64,000 nt of DNA from Ariolimax columbianus (taxonomy: Eukaryota > Mollusca > Gastropoda > Stylommatophora > Arionidae): positions 21,117,964-21,181,963 of the forward strand of contig JAVGWX010000018.1 in the NCBI GenBank assembly GCA_036924085.1, in the 5' to 3' direction. Shown here piece by piece: positions 30,880 through 41,209 of the stretch (its first letter is position 1; each line of letters begins with the position of its first letter). The notes under the pieces are model-generated. The model was not told the DNA's origin. It saw only the letters and a program-made list of their open reading frames with translations, and did not search any database. The position numbers and the translations under genes are program-made.

Positions 30880-31035
30880 CTGTTTTTTTTTTGTTGCTTA
30901 GATGTTTGCCCCACTAGTTTCTACTGGCGGAGGCGCGCCATTTTCCACCCCAGACCGTAGTCCATTGGGCGATATCAGGACGCATAAACCAGTGCTTGGA
31001 TGCGTGTGTGTATCTGTATGTACCTATCCTAGTGT
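30880..31035 (-). repeat. SINE-F copy, truncated
   Basis: Poly-T then TTGCTTAGATGTTTGCC, CTACTGGCGGAGGCGCG, GCGATATCAGGACGC, ending near TGTACCTATCCTAG. Near-identical to the first half of 9250-9567. Confidence 0.8.
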
Positions 31036-31826
31036 TTTCCGTATTGCAGGAGTGTTTTCATGTCATTTGGTGGTTCGGTTTGATCCTTCCTGTGAGTAAT
31101 CGGTGGTTGGCAAATCATATTTCCTTTTTTTTTTTTTTTTTTTTTTTCGAGTTGAAGGTACTCTCGTCCAGATTCGGAGGTTCTGTCTTACGTTCGTTCT
31201 CTGAAACAATTGTAATCTTTTATAAGAAGGGTCGAAAGATGAAAATGAAAGACGCACCACCATAAAATGGCTGTCTCCACAAACGTTACTCTTCCTCTCA
31301 TGGGCCTCTTCACAGCACGTGTTGAATGATACTTCTCTTACGTAAACCGCAGAAATCGATGACGCAAACGTACGTCGGATAAATAGGAAATACATAGGGA
31401 ATATAAATACCAGAACGTTTCTAAATCAACCAGATTTCCTCCCTTTTTGGGGCATATAAGCTTGCCTCCCCCTGCCAGAATTTTCCTGGGCGTCTTGTTT
31501 AAGATTATCGATCCTGGCCATCAATACAAATCCACCATTGAGCGTGCGGGCCACCAGAAAGCTAGGAACGGGTCATTTCTGAGGGCGTGTTGGGTTTTCT
31601 TTTTTGGGTGCAAAAAAATGGGTGGTGGGGGGAAGAGTTGTCACAAAATCAAGAAAAGAGAAGAGACAAAAAAAGTTGCTTTTCAGTGTTTGCGCCATCC
31701 AGGGCACAGTTCAACGATTGTGGTACAGTTGACCCTTGCCACATATGCATAGAATCTCCTTCCTCTGCTTCTGTTTCGAACCCCCTCAAACAGAGTTTAG
31801 TCTCTCTGTTGTTTATGTATATTATG
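31036..31826. other. Unassigned stretch with a long T-run
   Basis: A T-run at 31125-31147 and a G/A-rich patch at 31620-31635. Nothing else was recognised. Confidence 0.3.
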
Positions 31827-31828
31827 GG

Positions 31829-32088
31829 GATTCCGTCGGAGTGGTTAATCCGTCGGCCTCGTGATCAGGTGGTGTGGGTTCGACTCTTTTTCACGGGTAA
31901 TTGATGCGGAGTCCTCTCCATCTCCTAGTCGCCTCCTAGTCGTCTTGTCCTTGACTTGCCACTGGGGTCGGGCGGCACGAGACGAGAGAGTGAGGATAAA
32001 AAGTAGCGTAGTTAATCCTTACTAAAAATAGCGCTAGCAAAATCAATTATGCCATCATCGTTTACGATGGACGACGGCCTTTGCCTTA
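31829..32088 (+). repeat. SINE-D insertion with 18 bp target-site duplication
   Basis: tRNA-like head with A box (GGAGTGGTTAATCCG) and B box (GGGTTCGACTC). The body has GTCGTCTTGTCCTTGAC, GAGAGAGTGAGGATAAAAAG and TTTACGATGGACGACGGCC. Flanked by TTTATGTATAYTATGGGG at 31812-31829 and 32089-32106 with one mismatch. Other copies: 48097-48369 (plus) and 45390-45660 (minus). Confidence 0.9.
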
Positions 32089-32299
32089 TTTATGTATACT
32101 ATGGGGTATTTCATCTTGTGAATCCTGGGGTCGAGGAAAGAGTAGAGCCACTGAAATCTGTTTAGAGTGACGATAGTAGCTAGTGAATAAGGGTTGTTAA
32201 TGGGACTAGCAGCCTCGCCATGTCAGATAAACTGTTGCAGAAACCACTACTGTAAGAACACGAATAGTGCCTCCGCGCAGGTTTCAGTACAGACACAGC

Positions 32300-32590
32300 T
32301 GCAGCGAGGGCCCTATACCTGGTAAGGATCGAATTAGAGATGCCCGATTGTATTACTAAATCTAGGATTGGGACAGATGACAGGTGTCCGCGTGGGAAGT
32401 CTACAATGACCGCGGAATACATCCTACACAGTTGCATGCTCACACATGAAGATAGAGACCAAAACTGGTCTCTCGAGACAGATATGAGACAGAAGCTGTA
32501 TGGAGATAACACAGCATTACAAACAATGGCGTCCTTTGTAAGAAAAACTGGGACGTTGATCTGTGAATGAATGAAGAAGAAGAAGACATT
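32300..32590 (+). pseudogene. RNH retrotransposon C-terminal remnant, GAA-tailed
   Basis: The 3' terminal layout is visible: KSRIGTDDRCPRG, STMTAEYILHSCMLTHEDRD, then QKLYGDNTALQTMASFV and a stop. The tail GAAGAAGAAGAAG is at 32571-32585. The RLRTGHNRL block upstream is not readable. A trace of reversed repeat M lies just upstream at 32205-32265. Confidence 0.7.
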
Positions 32591-32682
32591 GACATTCCAT
32601 CAGTTCTGTTTTTGATGAAGGACCTTTATATTGCTCATGAGCTACTGAAAGTACTGTCTCAAGCTACCAGGTCCGTTTGGAG

Positions 32683-32900
32683 GTTTTACAAGAAACCTAT
32701 ATCAGATCCCCAAAGTCGCCCTTGTTGTATTTCTTGTGCTGGATAAGTGCCAAACTTAGAGTCATCAGCCCCTTACCGGAAGCCTGTACAGATCCCTAAA
32801 GTCACCCTTGCTATGGTACTTGTCTTGTGCTGGATCAGTGCCAAACCTAGGGTCATCGGCCCCTTACAGGAAGCCTGTATAGGTCCTTATATCCACTATT
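32683..32900 (+). repeat. About 95 bp tandem duplication, 2.3 copies
   Basis: GAAGCCTGTACAGATCCC, AAAGTCACCCTTG, CTTGTGCTGGATCAGTGCC, AAACCTAGGGTCATC and GGCCCCTTAC recur in the same order. Confidence 0.85.
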
Positions 32901-33194
32901 GTTGTACTTTCTGTAGCAGTTTGTATTACACGATAAATCTTCTAGCATTTTACGACTTGCTTACCAGGTTACAGTCTACATGTTCTTTACCCGGCTGTAT
33001 TCATGCCAGTGATAATGAAAACAGTGTTATTAGTCATATATGAGTTGTGTGTATTGAAGTGTGTAGAGTAGGCTTGTCCCAACATTTCATTATTATGCAG
33101 TCCTATAGCAGAAACTGCCATCATAATGAAAGGTTAGATACTTCATTGTACTTAACCCCATCTTGTGTGAGGTGGACTGTGTACAGATGTGCAA

Positions 33195-33945
33195 GTTCTT
33201 ATCGTAGAGGGGATATACACATGCTGGAGCGGATACAAAGTAGAGCGACAAAACTGACAGTGGGATTCCACAATTGGTTATGAGAAAAGACTAGTAAAAA
33301 CTGAACCGACAGTGTCAAGAACAAGGAAGAATTCTAGGTGATTTAATACAGCTTTTATTAGATAATCAACGGAACGGATACATTCTACTATAAAACGTTT
33401 TTTTTCTTTCAAAATACAACCTGCACACAAGAACAAGAGGGTAGAGCCACACATTTATTACATCAAGGTCCAGGAAATGTTTTGGTAGTCAGAGAGTGGG
33501 GAATGCTTGGAATGCATTGCTACAGGGTATAGTGGTGGCATGGTTAATTAGTGTATTCAAGAGAATGCGTGTAGCGCAGTGGTTAGCGCCCTGGCTTCGC
33601 ATCTGAGCGGTCCTAGGTTCATTCCCCAGTTGAGGCGGTAGTGTTTTTTTCAGTCCGCAATGGCTCCCGGGTCGACCCAGACTTAAATGGGTATCGGTTC
33701 AGTCTGGGAAGTAAAAGCAGCGAGGGAGAGGAGATGGCTACCGCCCTCATATAGCCGAGCCTTTGAAATGAGATATCGCTAACACCTCACACCCCTACGG
33801 CAGTAATGCTATGGGTTACTTTACTTTGCAATAATAAATTGGATGCGCATAGGTATGTTTAGATCAAGTGAATGTAAAAGAAACTGGTTGTATGCAGACT
33901 CTGCAGAGCCTTCTAAACCAGTATGAAGATATTAAGCTAAATTAA
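33195..33945 (+). pseudogene. CR1-like LINE ORF2 C-terminus split by SINE-B'
   Basis: Broken frames give MLERIQSRATKLTVGF, SRGDLIQLLLDNQ, LHTRTRG, SQRVGNAWNALLQGIV and ISVFKR before the SINE, then NNKLDAHRY after it. This is the normal C-terminal order of CR1/L2-like RTs. The SINE sits inside the FKN-LD segment. The 3' end includes repeat I in reverse (33885-33945). Confidence 0.75.
33566..33829 (+). repeat. SINE-B', full copy
   Basis: tRNA-like head with A box (GTAGCGCAGTGGTTAGCG) and B box (AGGTTCATTCC). The body has GGTCGACCCAGACTTAAATG and GCTACCGCCCTCATATAGC, and the end is TGGGTTACTTTACTTTGC. The head is shared with the H copy at 58205-58547, but the body is not. Confidence 0.8.
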
Positions 33946-34444
33946 AAAGTGGCCAGTTCCGTTCCTTTAATCAGTTTCTCTTGTTGAGCTGCCTAAAGCC
34001 TTTTTGTGGTATATAAAGCTCATATAAATGCATTTTGTATTCCTATATAACACACCTGCTAGTGTCCTTGAACAGAATATTGCTTCTCTTGTTCCGATGT
34101 TCTATCGACATCCAAACTGTTCTCCGGGAATTCTCTCCTGTGCAATTTTTATCAGCATCTAAATTGTGTGGCTCATCATGTTGTAAATTCAGAACATTCA
34201 GTTTGCACGATGCTGCATGGGCAGTATTCTAAAGACCAATGTAATCAGGTCGTGCGGTACAGATCCAATATCGGAGATTGTATGTACACCGAAACCCTGC
34301 TGAGCCGCTATCATATTTATATGTCTGGTGTCGATTTTCCTTTGCTAGTGTCGTCTACTGCTTTCTCTACTTGTGATCTGAGAATACTGTGACCGTCACA
34401 TCACACATTATCGTCCGCGTCAGTCCGACAGATGTGTCGTATGT

Positions 34445-34900
34445 GAGGTCAGGTCAGGTCATCCCGTAACCGGTGAGGTCGTTGGGGCTCACATGAAGAC
34501 ATCCTCACAACCCCACGCCACCCTTCTCTGTCAGCGGCCGCTGCCTGTGCCTCTTCTGGTCGGAGATTGGTCCATTCTTTTATGTCGTCCTCCCACCTCT
34601 TTTTTGGACGGCCTCTTCGTTGTCTGCCTTGCACCTTTCCGCTGAGGATCGTATTTGCAAGACCATTTGATCTCGATATGTGACCGTACCAAGCGAGTTT
34701 CCTTCTTTTGACAGTTGCCAAGAGGTCTTCAAAAGGCCCTATTGTTGTTGTATTTCTATCTCGTATTTCCTCACTCGTAACTCGATCTTTGTACGAGACG
34801 TTTAGACGTCTTCGGATGTGAGGTATCAACAATATACTGGATACGTCTCGATCTTTAGCATCGCTGTACCAATGCGGGCCTAGGTCTTTGGTCATTCCAT
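34445..34900 (-). pseudogene. LINE ORF2 C-terminus
   Basis: A 148-codon open frame on the minus strand reads RVTSEEIRDRNTTTIGPFED, LLATVKRRKLAWYGHISRS, GRQRRGRPKKRWEDDIKEW, DREGWRGVVRMSS. This is the standard end of an RTE/L1-type LINE ORF2 (TN-EV---I, VK-RKLRWYGH, RGRPKK-W-D-I-EW, DR--WR). Well preserved but lacks all catalytic domains. Confidence 0.8.
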
Positions 34901-34919
34901 CTCGCTATCGTGCAGGTGT

Positions 34920-35430
34920 ACAGACATATACTCACCAAAACGTTGTTCTACACGGCCATCTGTTGTCAGGTATGCGTACCAAATGTGCAGCACAATGATA
35001 TTTGCGTGCTATCGCTTCTTTCACAACGCCCCAAAAACAAATTCTTAGTTTAGGATCGTATCCCGAATCGCCATTTTTTGTATGGCCCGTTCCATTTCTC
35101 TCTGAGTGACTATCAGATTCTCAGCATCTGTTTTGGACAAGGGCCACACCTCGCATCCGTAAATCATTGCTGGAATGACCAAGGAATTGAAAATGTGCGC
35201 TCTTGCCGTGGTGTCTTTCATCTCTTAGAGTATTGGCTTAATGGAGTTAGATGAATACCCAACTGCGTTCCGTCGTCTAGAGGTTTCGTGGTCAATTTTG
35301 TAGCTGGCGTTTATATCTTGTCCTAGGTAGAGACAGGAGTTGACACACTGGACAGTTTCTTCTTCTAGCTTGATGTCCTGCTTTGGTCAGTAATGGTTTT
35401 TGAGGTATCGTGTTTTACTTTTATTCATCT
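34920..35430 (-). pseudogene. RTE-like LINE ORF2 fragment upstream of the previous one
   Basis: The minus strand gives MNKSKTRYLKN, LEEETVQCVNSCLYLGQDIN, IDHETSRRRNAVGYSSNSIK, IFNSLVIPAMIYGCEVWPLS and TQREMERAI. This is the segment between RT palm and thumb of RTE-type LINEs. It contains a few stops. It may be the same insertion as 34445-34900 with a scrambled junction at about 34900-35040. Confidence 0.7.
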
Positions 35431-35599
35431 TTAGAACAGCAACTCTGCTGACCCCATTCAGGTGGCCGCCATTAAATGTTAATGGTTTGTTCCCTCTGTT
35501 GTCGTTGAACCGCGCTCCCTACCACACTTCTGCCCCAGACACCCAAGAAGGACACATGTTTAAGCAAGTGCATAATTTCAATGGTGAACTGCAAGCAAA

Positions 35600-35690
35600 T
35601 ACGTTGTACAAGTACTAGATAAGTAAATTATCAGAGAACATTTCGACCAAACGGCCTTTATCAAGATCGAAGAATGTTTTTTTTCTGTGG
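35600..35690 (-). repeat. Short repeat with hammerhead-like motif
   Basis: The minus strand reads CTTGATAAAGGCCGTTTGG followed by TCGAAATGTTCTC: a TTGATAA version of the CTGATGA box, a GGCC/GGTC stem and GAAA. Compare 26409-26520 and 56471-56500. Confidence 0.35.
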
Positions 35691-35807
35691 ACCAATCTTT
35701 TGACTGTTCAAAACTGAATGACTTGTATTTTGTTAATACATTATACAAAGCGTAAAGTGAAGGTAATATATAACAAACCATAAAGTCGGGGAGGAAGATT
35801 ATTGTCT

Positions 35808-36125
35808 GGTCTGGCAGAATATACTGATCAGACTGTTAGGGTCAGGCAAAACATACTGGCCAAGACCCTCACATCAGCTTCCTTGTAGCCCTCACTGAAA
35901 ACGAGCCGTATTCATGGCCGGCTTGCTGACACGGTGATGATCGTCGTGATCCTCGTAGTAGTGAATGAGCCGCAGATGAAGCCAAACATAGCGCAACCGT
36001 ATAGAGGACATTGGTTCACCTTCATCAGCACGCTCCGGATGTGGGGAAAGCTACTGCAACCCCCCACGTAACGTCCTTTTCAGGGCTCACACAAGAGTAA
36101 CCTACTCATTGTAGGCATTCGCAAA
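35808..36125 (-). repeat. Repeat C copy
   Basis: ATACTGGCCAAGACCCTCAC, CGTGATCCTCGTAGTAGTG, CGCAGATGAAGCCAAAC, TTCATCAGCACGCTCC, GGGGAAAGCTACTGCAAC, in the same order as 23926-24295. Confidence 0.75.
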
Positions 36126-36170
36126 CAATACCAAACCATAAAAATCAAGCGATTATTTAACCGAGCAGGA

Positions 36171-36740
36171 AGTCTTCTTCGTATGGTATCAGACGCCAAC
36201 TTGAATTTGTTCGAAGAAAGCAGCTGTTATCCTGAGGTTGTCGACACTGCCATAGAGCTTGTCTAGTGTTGCCATCGGTGATGGCCACATGTGCTTTCTC
36301 TGGTCCTTGTATGTCGGGCAATTTTGCAGCATATGTTCATCGGTCATTTTCCCTGTACCACAGGTGCATTCGTCAGTGCCACCTATCTTCAGTTTATTAA
36401 ATAGATGGTACCTCAGTCTGTTGTAGCCTGTGCGTAGTCTGAAGACCACGACCTGCTCTCTTCTGTTCAACTGGTAATAAGCATTATTTTTTGTGTAGCA
36501 AGTATGCTCTGTTTCCCATTTGGCCATGTATCTGGCCCTAATAAACATTTTTGACTCTTCATATATCACACTAGAATCTGGTTATGGTAACCTTGCACCT
36601 TCTTTTGCCAGTCTGTCTGCCTTCTCGTTGCCTTGAATATTGCAGTGGGATGGAACCCAATGTACCACGACTCTTTTGGATGTGTGGACTGCTGGCATAG
36701 TTGACAGAGTACTGCTCTTAAGTCATTAAGTTATCATCAG
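36171..36740 (-). pseudogene. RNH retrotransposon C-terminal fragment
   Basis: The minus-strand frame includes the end of the RNase H domain in a broken part (36590-36736, matching VVVQWVPSHCNIQGNEEA at 38357-39380), then YEESKMFIRARYMAKWETEH, VVVFRLRTGYNRLRYHLFNK, DECTCGTGKMTDEHMLQNCP, DKLYGSVDNLRITAAFF and a stop. The C-x-C...H...C zinc-binding-like set is kept. A short (GAA)-type tail is at 36171-36180. 5' truncated. Confidence 0.8.
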
Positions 36741-37115
36741 TCCCAAAACCTAAAAGGTCGTTGAGGCACCGTTATTGCAGTTTGTAGTACCAGCTTCCGC
36801 CATACAACAGCGGTGCATCTTGAGTCGCTACACATCTGACGGAGCCCATCATTCTGCAGGTGGCAGTTCATTAAAGTTGTGTCTAAATTTCATACAAACA
36901 AAGCTGACCCTGTTTTCAGCTAGGGCGAAGGGCAACAATCTCGTGAAGTTCAGCTGGGTGAACTAGACCGTGAAATATGACACATGTTTAAGCGTTATGC
37001 TATTCATTTAGCCGATATCCATTCCAGAATAATCGCCAGTCCAAATGGAAAACAACAACACGTTTCCGTGAACACAAGTGTAAGTCGTCGACTAGTGTGA
37101 ATTGCCGGCAAATCC
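36741..37115. other. Unassigned stretch
   Basis: No feature was recognised. Confidence 0.3.
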
Positions 37116-37127
37116 ATGGTCTGGCGA

Positions 37128-37202
37128 CATCTATAATAAACTAAAACAGAAGAGCAATGTAGACTCGCAGCCAGTTATGGCGCCACCTTTGCTGCTCCAT
37201 AT
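37128..37202 (+). repeat. Repeat H fragment
   Basis: ACTAAAACAGAAGAGCAATG, GACTCGCAGCCAGTTATGG and GCGCCACCTTTGCTGCTCC match the centre of H. Confidence 0.5.
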
Positions 37203-37384
37203 CTTTGCTACATATTGCGTCATCCAATTGGCGCTCACGACTATCTATCACGTAGGAGATCACGCGCCAGAGCTATAGAAAAGGGCAGGACTAGGTCACT
37301 TGCGAGGGGAAGATGATGTCATCAGCCTACTGAACCACCTTCCCCCCTCCCCCAACCCCAACACACACACATTTGATAATGATA

Positions 37385-37890
37385 AATAAATGTTTTATGG
37401 AAAAGTATCACATCATGATGATCTTGATGACCCATTCCCCAGCGGAGCTGCGGATCCCAGCTTTGTCTTCGGCGGACCCTGTCTTGGGCCACGGAAGTCC
37501 AGAGCGTGGTAAGTGCTCCTCTATAGGTATCTCAGATGTTGCAGCGTACAGCAAGGGAATCTGACCAATGCATTGGAGGTCTTCCCCGCGGTCTCTTCTT
37601 ACCTCGGTGGGTACCGGGCAGTGTCGTTGTGCTCCACCGACCATCGTTTCGTCTTAACATGTGACCACCTTCCCATCTATGTTGTGCCTTGTCTGCGTGG
37701 ATTACCGCGTCCTTCACCAGGGACCATCGTCTTATGTCAGGATTGCTAAGTGATTCCGACCAAGCGTCTCTCAAGGGTGGCCTGGATCACTCTCAATTTG
37801 TCCTCTAGTGATTCTGTTAGCGTCCACGTATCAGCACCGTAGCACATCGCGGGGAGTACAGTGGAATTGAAAATGGAGGCTCGCAGGTAA
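37385..37890 (-). pseudogene. LINE ORF2 C-terminal fragment
   Basis: The minus strand gives FNSTVLPAMCYGADTWTLTE and LEDKLRVIQATLERRLVGIT. After a frame break: RDAWSESLSNPDIR, KAQHRWEGGHMLRRNDGRWS and KRPRGRPPMHWSDSL. The order (LPA--YG-ETW, LA--Q---ERR-LGIT, W-GH--R, RGRP---W-D-L) is that of RTE/L1-like LINE C-termini. 5' truncated. Confidence 0.8.
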
Positions 37891-37949
37891 AGAAATACTT
37901 TACGTAGGTAAAGTAATACACTGTCCAATACACTGTCCAAGACCATAAT

Positions 37950-38205
37950 CTCTCTTCCATTTAGCGTTTCCTGGAAACAGGTTGTTTTCAAGGCAGTCTG
38001 ACTGACGAGATGTGGATTGATGTGATCCACGTAGTAGTAAGCACCAAGCAGGCGAAGCCAATCATAGCACAACCGCCTGGAGGACCGCGGTCCACCTTCA
38101 TCAGCATGCTCGGGATGTGAGGAAAGCTACTACAACCCGCCACCTAACGTCCTTTCCAGAACACACAAAAGAATAAACTTACTCATTGTGTGCAGTAAAC
38201 AACAG
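37950..38205 (-). repeat. Repeat C copy
   Basis: TTTCCTGGAAACAGGTTG, GTGATCCACGTAGTAGTAAG, ACAACCGCCTGGAGGACC, TTCATCAGCATGCTCG and GAGGAAAGCTACTACAAC. Confidence 0.7.
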
Positions 38206-38278
38206 CAACAACTTAACTTTATGTGATCCTTGCAGCATTAACTTTGATTTTGCCGCTTAGAAAAAAAATGACAATATC

Positions 38279-38328
38279 CCGCCCTTCTCTGTTTACTTAA
38301 CATTACGCGGCCCTCACCTGCCCGTTCT
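38279..38328 (+). repeat. 39 bp minisatellite, left remnant separated by an insertion
   Basis: A little over one unit (CTTCTCTGTTTACTTAACAT, TACGCGGCCCTCACC) of the array that resumes at 39381. Its last 12 bases are the left copy of the target-site duplication. Confidence 0.9.
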
Positions 38329-39380
38329 TCTTCTTCTTCTTCTTCTGCGTACACAGTCAGACAGTAACCATTATTTTCTCGAAAAAAGTGGCGGTCATCC
38401 TGAGACTCTCGCCACTACCATAGAGCTTGTCTTGCAGTTCCACTGGCAATGGCCACATCTGCTCTCTCTGATCCTCGTATGTCGGGCAGTTCTGCAGCAG
38501 ATGTTCAGTGGTCATTTTACCAGTACCGCACGGGCATTCGTCGGTACACCCTATCTTCAATTTGTTGAAGAGGTGGTACCTCAGTCTGTTGTGGCCAGTG
38601 CGAAGTCTGAAGACAACGACCTGCTCTCTTCGGTTCAACTGGTAATAGGCATCGTTTTTGGTGTAACCAGTATGTTCGGTTTCCCATTTGGACATGTACC
38701 TGGCTTTGATAAGCCGTTTTGACTCTTCGTACGTCATACTGGTATCTATTTGTGGTAGCCTTGCACCTTCTTTTGCCAGTCTGTCTGCCTCCTCGTTGCC
38801 TTGGATGTTGCAGTGTGACGGAACCCACTGTACCACTACCCTTTTTGGTGCGGACTGTTGGCACAGTTTGCAGAGTGCTGCTCTTAAGTCATTAAGCTCA
38901 GTGTTTTTCTGGCTTTTTAGCGCTGTGACTACTTCGAGAGCATCTGTCAGCAGGACTATATGGCTCTCATTTTCACTGTGTGTTACCATTTCTTCCACTG
39001 CCGCCCTCAGTGCCTCTGCCTCTGCTCTGAAATTGCTCGTGTACTTACCAGTAGCGAATGACAGTGTTATTTTTCTGCCATTTGGTAGGTTCAGGAATGC
39101 TCCTGCCCCTCCGTTCTGTGTAGTGTTTGTTACAGAACCGTCGGTGTATGCATGGGTCCAGTCCATGCTTGGGTAGCTTTTCGTTATGAAGCTTAAGGTA
39201 GTGTCTCTCCTTTCTTTTTCGGTCTGGCAGTTTTTGTTTGCAATACCTGGTATATTTTCTACCACCTCTGGAAATATATCCTGCCTCCAAGTAGGTTTTC
39301 GTGCAGTAGTGATGGGTTTTGGTGTTGTTAGTGCGTTTATGGGATCTTCGTGCATCTTTGCTTTGGCTATTTCTGCAAAG
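38329..39380 (-). pseudogene. RNH retrotransposon, 5'-truncated insertion with intact RNase H domain
   Basis: The largest real coding sequence in the window: a minus-strand frame open from the 5' junction to a stop at 38357. From the first Met (332 codons) the RNase H fold shows D72 (YTDGS), E112 (FRAEAEAL), D138 (LLTDALEV), H181 (WVPSHCN) and D191 (NEEADRLA), the expected DEDD plus His. Then VVVFRLRTGHNRLRYHLFNK and a zinc-binding-like C274, C276, H285, C290, ending in DKLYGSGESLRMTATFF. RNase H removes RNA from RNA/DNA hybrids. RT and endonuclease are missing. A (GAA)n tail is at 38329-38346. Exact 12 bp duplication CCTGCCCGTTCT at 38317-38328 and 39381-39392. Confidence 0.9.
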
Positions 39381-39847
39381 CCTGCCCGTTCTATTTACTA
39401 AACATTACGCGGTCTTCACCCGCCCGTCTCTGTTTACTAAACATTACGCGGCCCTCACTCGCCCTTCTCTGTTTACTTAACATTATGCGGCCCTCACCCG
39501 CCCGTCTCTGTTTACTAAATATTACGCGGTCCTCACTCGCCCTTCTCTGTTTACTAAACATTACGCGGCCCTCACCCGCCATTCTCTGTTTACTAAACAT
39601 TACACGGCCCTCACCCGGCTGTCTCTGTTTACTAAACATTACGCGGTCTTCACCCGCCCGTCTCTGTTTACTAAACATTACGCGGCCCTCACTCGCCCTT
39701 CTCTGTTTACTTAACATTATGCGGCCCTCACCCGCCCGTCTCTGTTTACTAAACATTACACGGCCCTCACCCGCCCTCTCTGTTTACTAAACATTACGCG
39801 GCCCTCACCCGGCTGTCTCTGTTTACTAAACATTACGCGGCCCTCAC
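39381..39847 (+). repeat. 39 bp minisatellite, about 12 copies
   Basis: The unit has CTCTGTTTACTAAACATTAC and GCGGCCCTCACCCGCCCGT. A 39 bp period keeps both strands open, which gives LNITRPSPA-like and KQRRAGEGR-like artefact frames. The RNH insertion at 38329-39380 lies inside this array. Confidence 0.95.
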
Positions 39848-40356
39848 GGTGGACTTAACTTGAGACCCTAGTATAGAAGTAGAAGAGAATACACTACATC
39901 CGCCGGCCCTATCTGTTGTCAGCCGCCGTTGTAAAGTAACATTTGTTAACACTCGGGACAACATCTGAAGATGGTTTTCCTAGTATAGCATTTCCGTTTA
40001 GAATTTCCTATCCCATCTTTACAAGGAGCAGGGAGATGAGACGTAGCTCAACTGAAAGAGGGTAGTCGATGCATCTTTTAAAATATTGGCTGTCACGTAC
40101 TTCAGCATCCAGGGGTAATTTTTTTTAGCATTCTGTTTTTTTAATGTTCTTTTTTGGTTCGTCGCTTGGTTTACATTCATCGGTAAGCATTTGTAACCGT
40201 CTGTCTGGGACTACCAGGCCAGGAGGCTGTGATCGTTGACCTAGATTGAACAGAAAGCCATTATTATTCTCTCCCCCCATCCCCATTTTGCTCTCTGTTG
40301 TTTTTATAAAGCTGCACATTTGTTGCAGTAGTGCCGTGTTATACGAGCACACAATC
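39848..40356. other. Unassigned stretch
   Basis: No feature was recognised. Confidence 0.3.
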
Positions 40357-40894
40357 ATACTGACGTCTTCAATTATAAACCATAACCTGTGCATACGGAC
40401 GTCTTCAATTATAAACCATAATCCGTGCATACGAGCGTCTTCAATTATAAACCATAACCCGTGCATACGAACGTCCTCAATTATAAACCAGAACTCGTGC
40501 ATACGAGCGTCCTCAATTATAAACCATAACCCTTACATAGGAACGCCCTCTAATTGTAACTATAAACCTTATACACCAACGTCTTCAATTAGAACAATAA
40601 CCCTTACATACGAACTTCCTCAATTAGAAAAATAACCCTTACATACGAACTTCCTTAATTAGAACAATAACCCTTACATACGAACTTCCTCAATTAGAAC
40701 AATAACCCTACATACGAACTTCCTCAATTAGAACAATAACCATTACATACGAACTTCCTCAATTAGAACAATAACCCTTACATGCAAACTTCCTCAATTA
40801 GAACAATAACCCTTACATGCAAACTTCCTCAATTAGAACAATAACCCTTACATACGAACTTCCCCAATTAGAACAATAACCCTTACATATGAAC
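40357..40894 (+). repeat. 36 bp minisatellite with two sub-types, about 15 copies
   Basis: The left third has units with AATTATAAACCATAACCCG and TGCATACGAGCGTCTTC. The right two thirds have AATTAGAACAATAACCC and TTACATACGAACTTCCTC. The switch at about 40560 is abrupt and the right sub-type is more uniform. Confidence 0.95.
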
Positions 40895-41149
40895 ACGTGT
40901 TCGCTCATACAAACTATTTCCGAGTTTGAAAGTCCAGCCTAGTTGTGTATCCATTGTACCTGGGGCTCATTGGCACTTGACTTAGCTCATCATATCATTT
41001 ATTCGTCAAGTGTTTCTAGAACTCCCCGCTCTCCTATTCCCCCGTAGGTTCCATTCCGCGTCCCCTCAGCCTCACTTCTCACGGTCAGGCGTGACCCTTG
41101 TTATTGAAGTACCAGCCTGCATCGTTCGTTCTACGCTTCAACTTAGAGA

Positions 41150-41209
41150 TATCTGAACAGGCAAATAGTTGTTAACCTGCGGCTATCGGTATCTCCATAG
41201 AGCTTGTCC
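41150..41209 (-). pseudogene. RNH retrotransposon C-terminal stub beside the 24 bp array
   Basis: The minus strand leaving the array reads RPSLIPCLDKLYGDTDSRRL, then TTICLF. It aligns with WPSPVATLDKLYGSVDSLRM of the copy at 48391-48840. The array therefore lies inside an RNH copy, directly before the DKLYG block. Confidence 0.7.

Noticed and set aside
38357..39355. Host RNase H1 gene
   Set aside because: The domain is real, but the target-site duplication, GAA tail, 5' truncation and RLRTGHNRL plus zinc-binding-like C-terminus identify a retrotransposon fragment.
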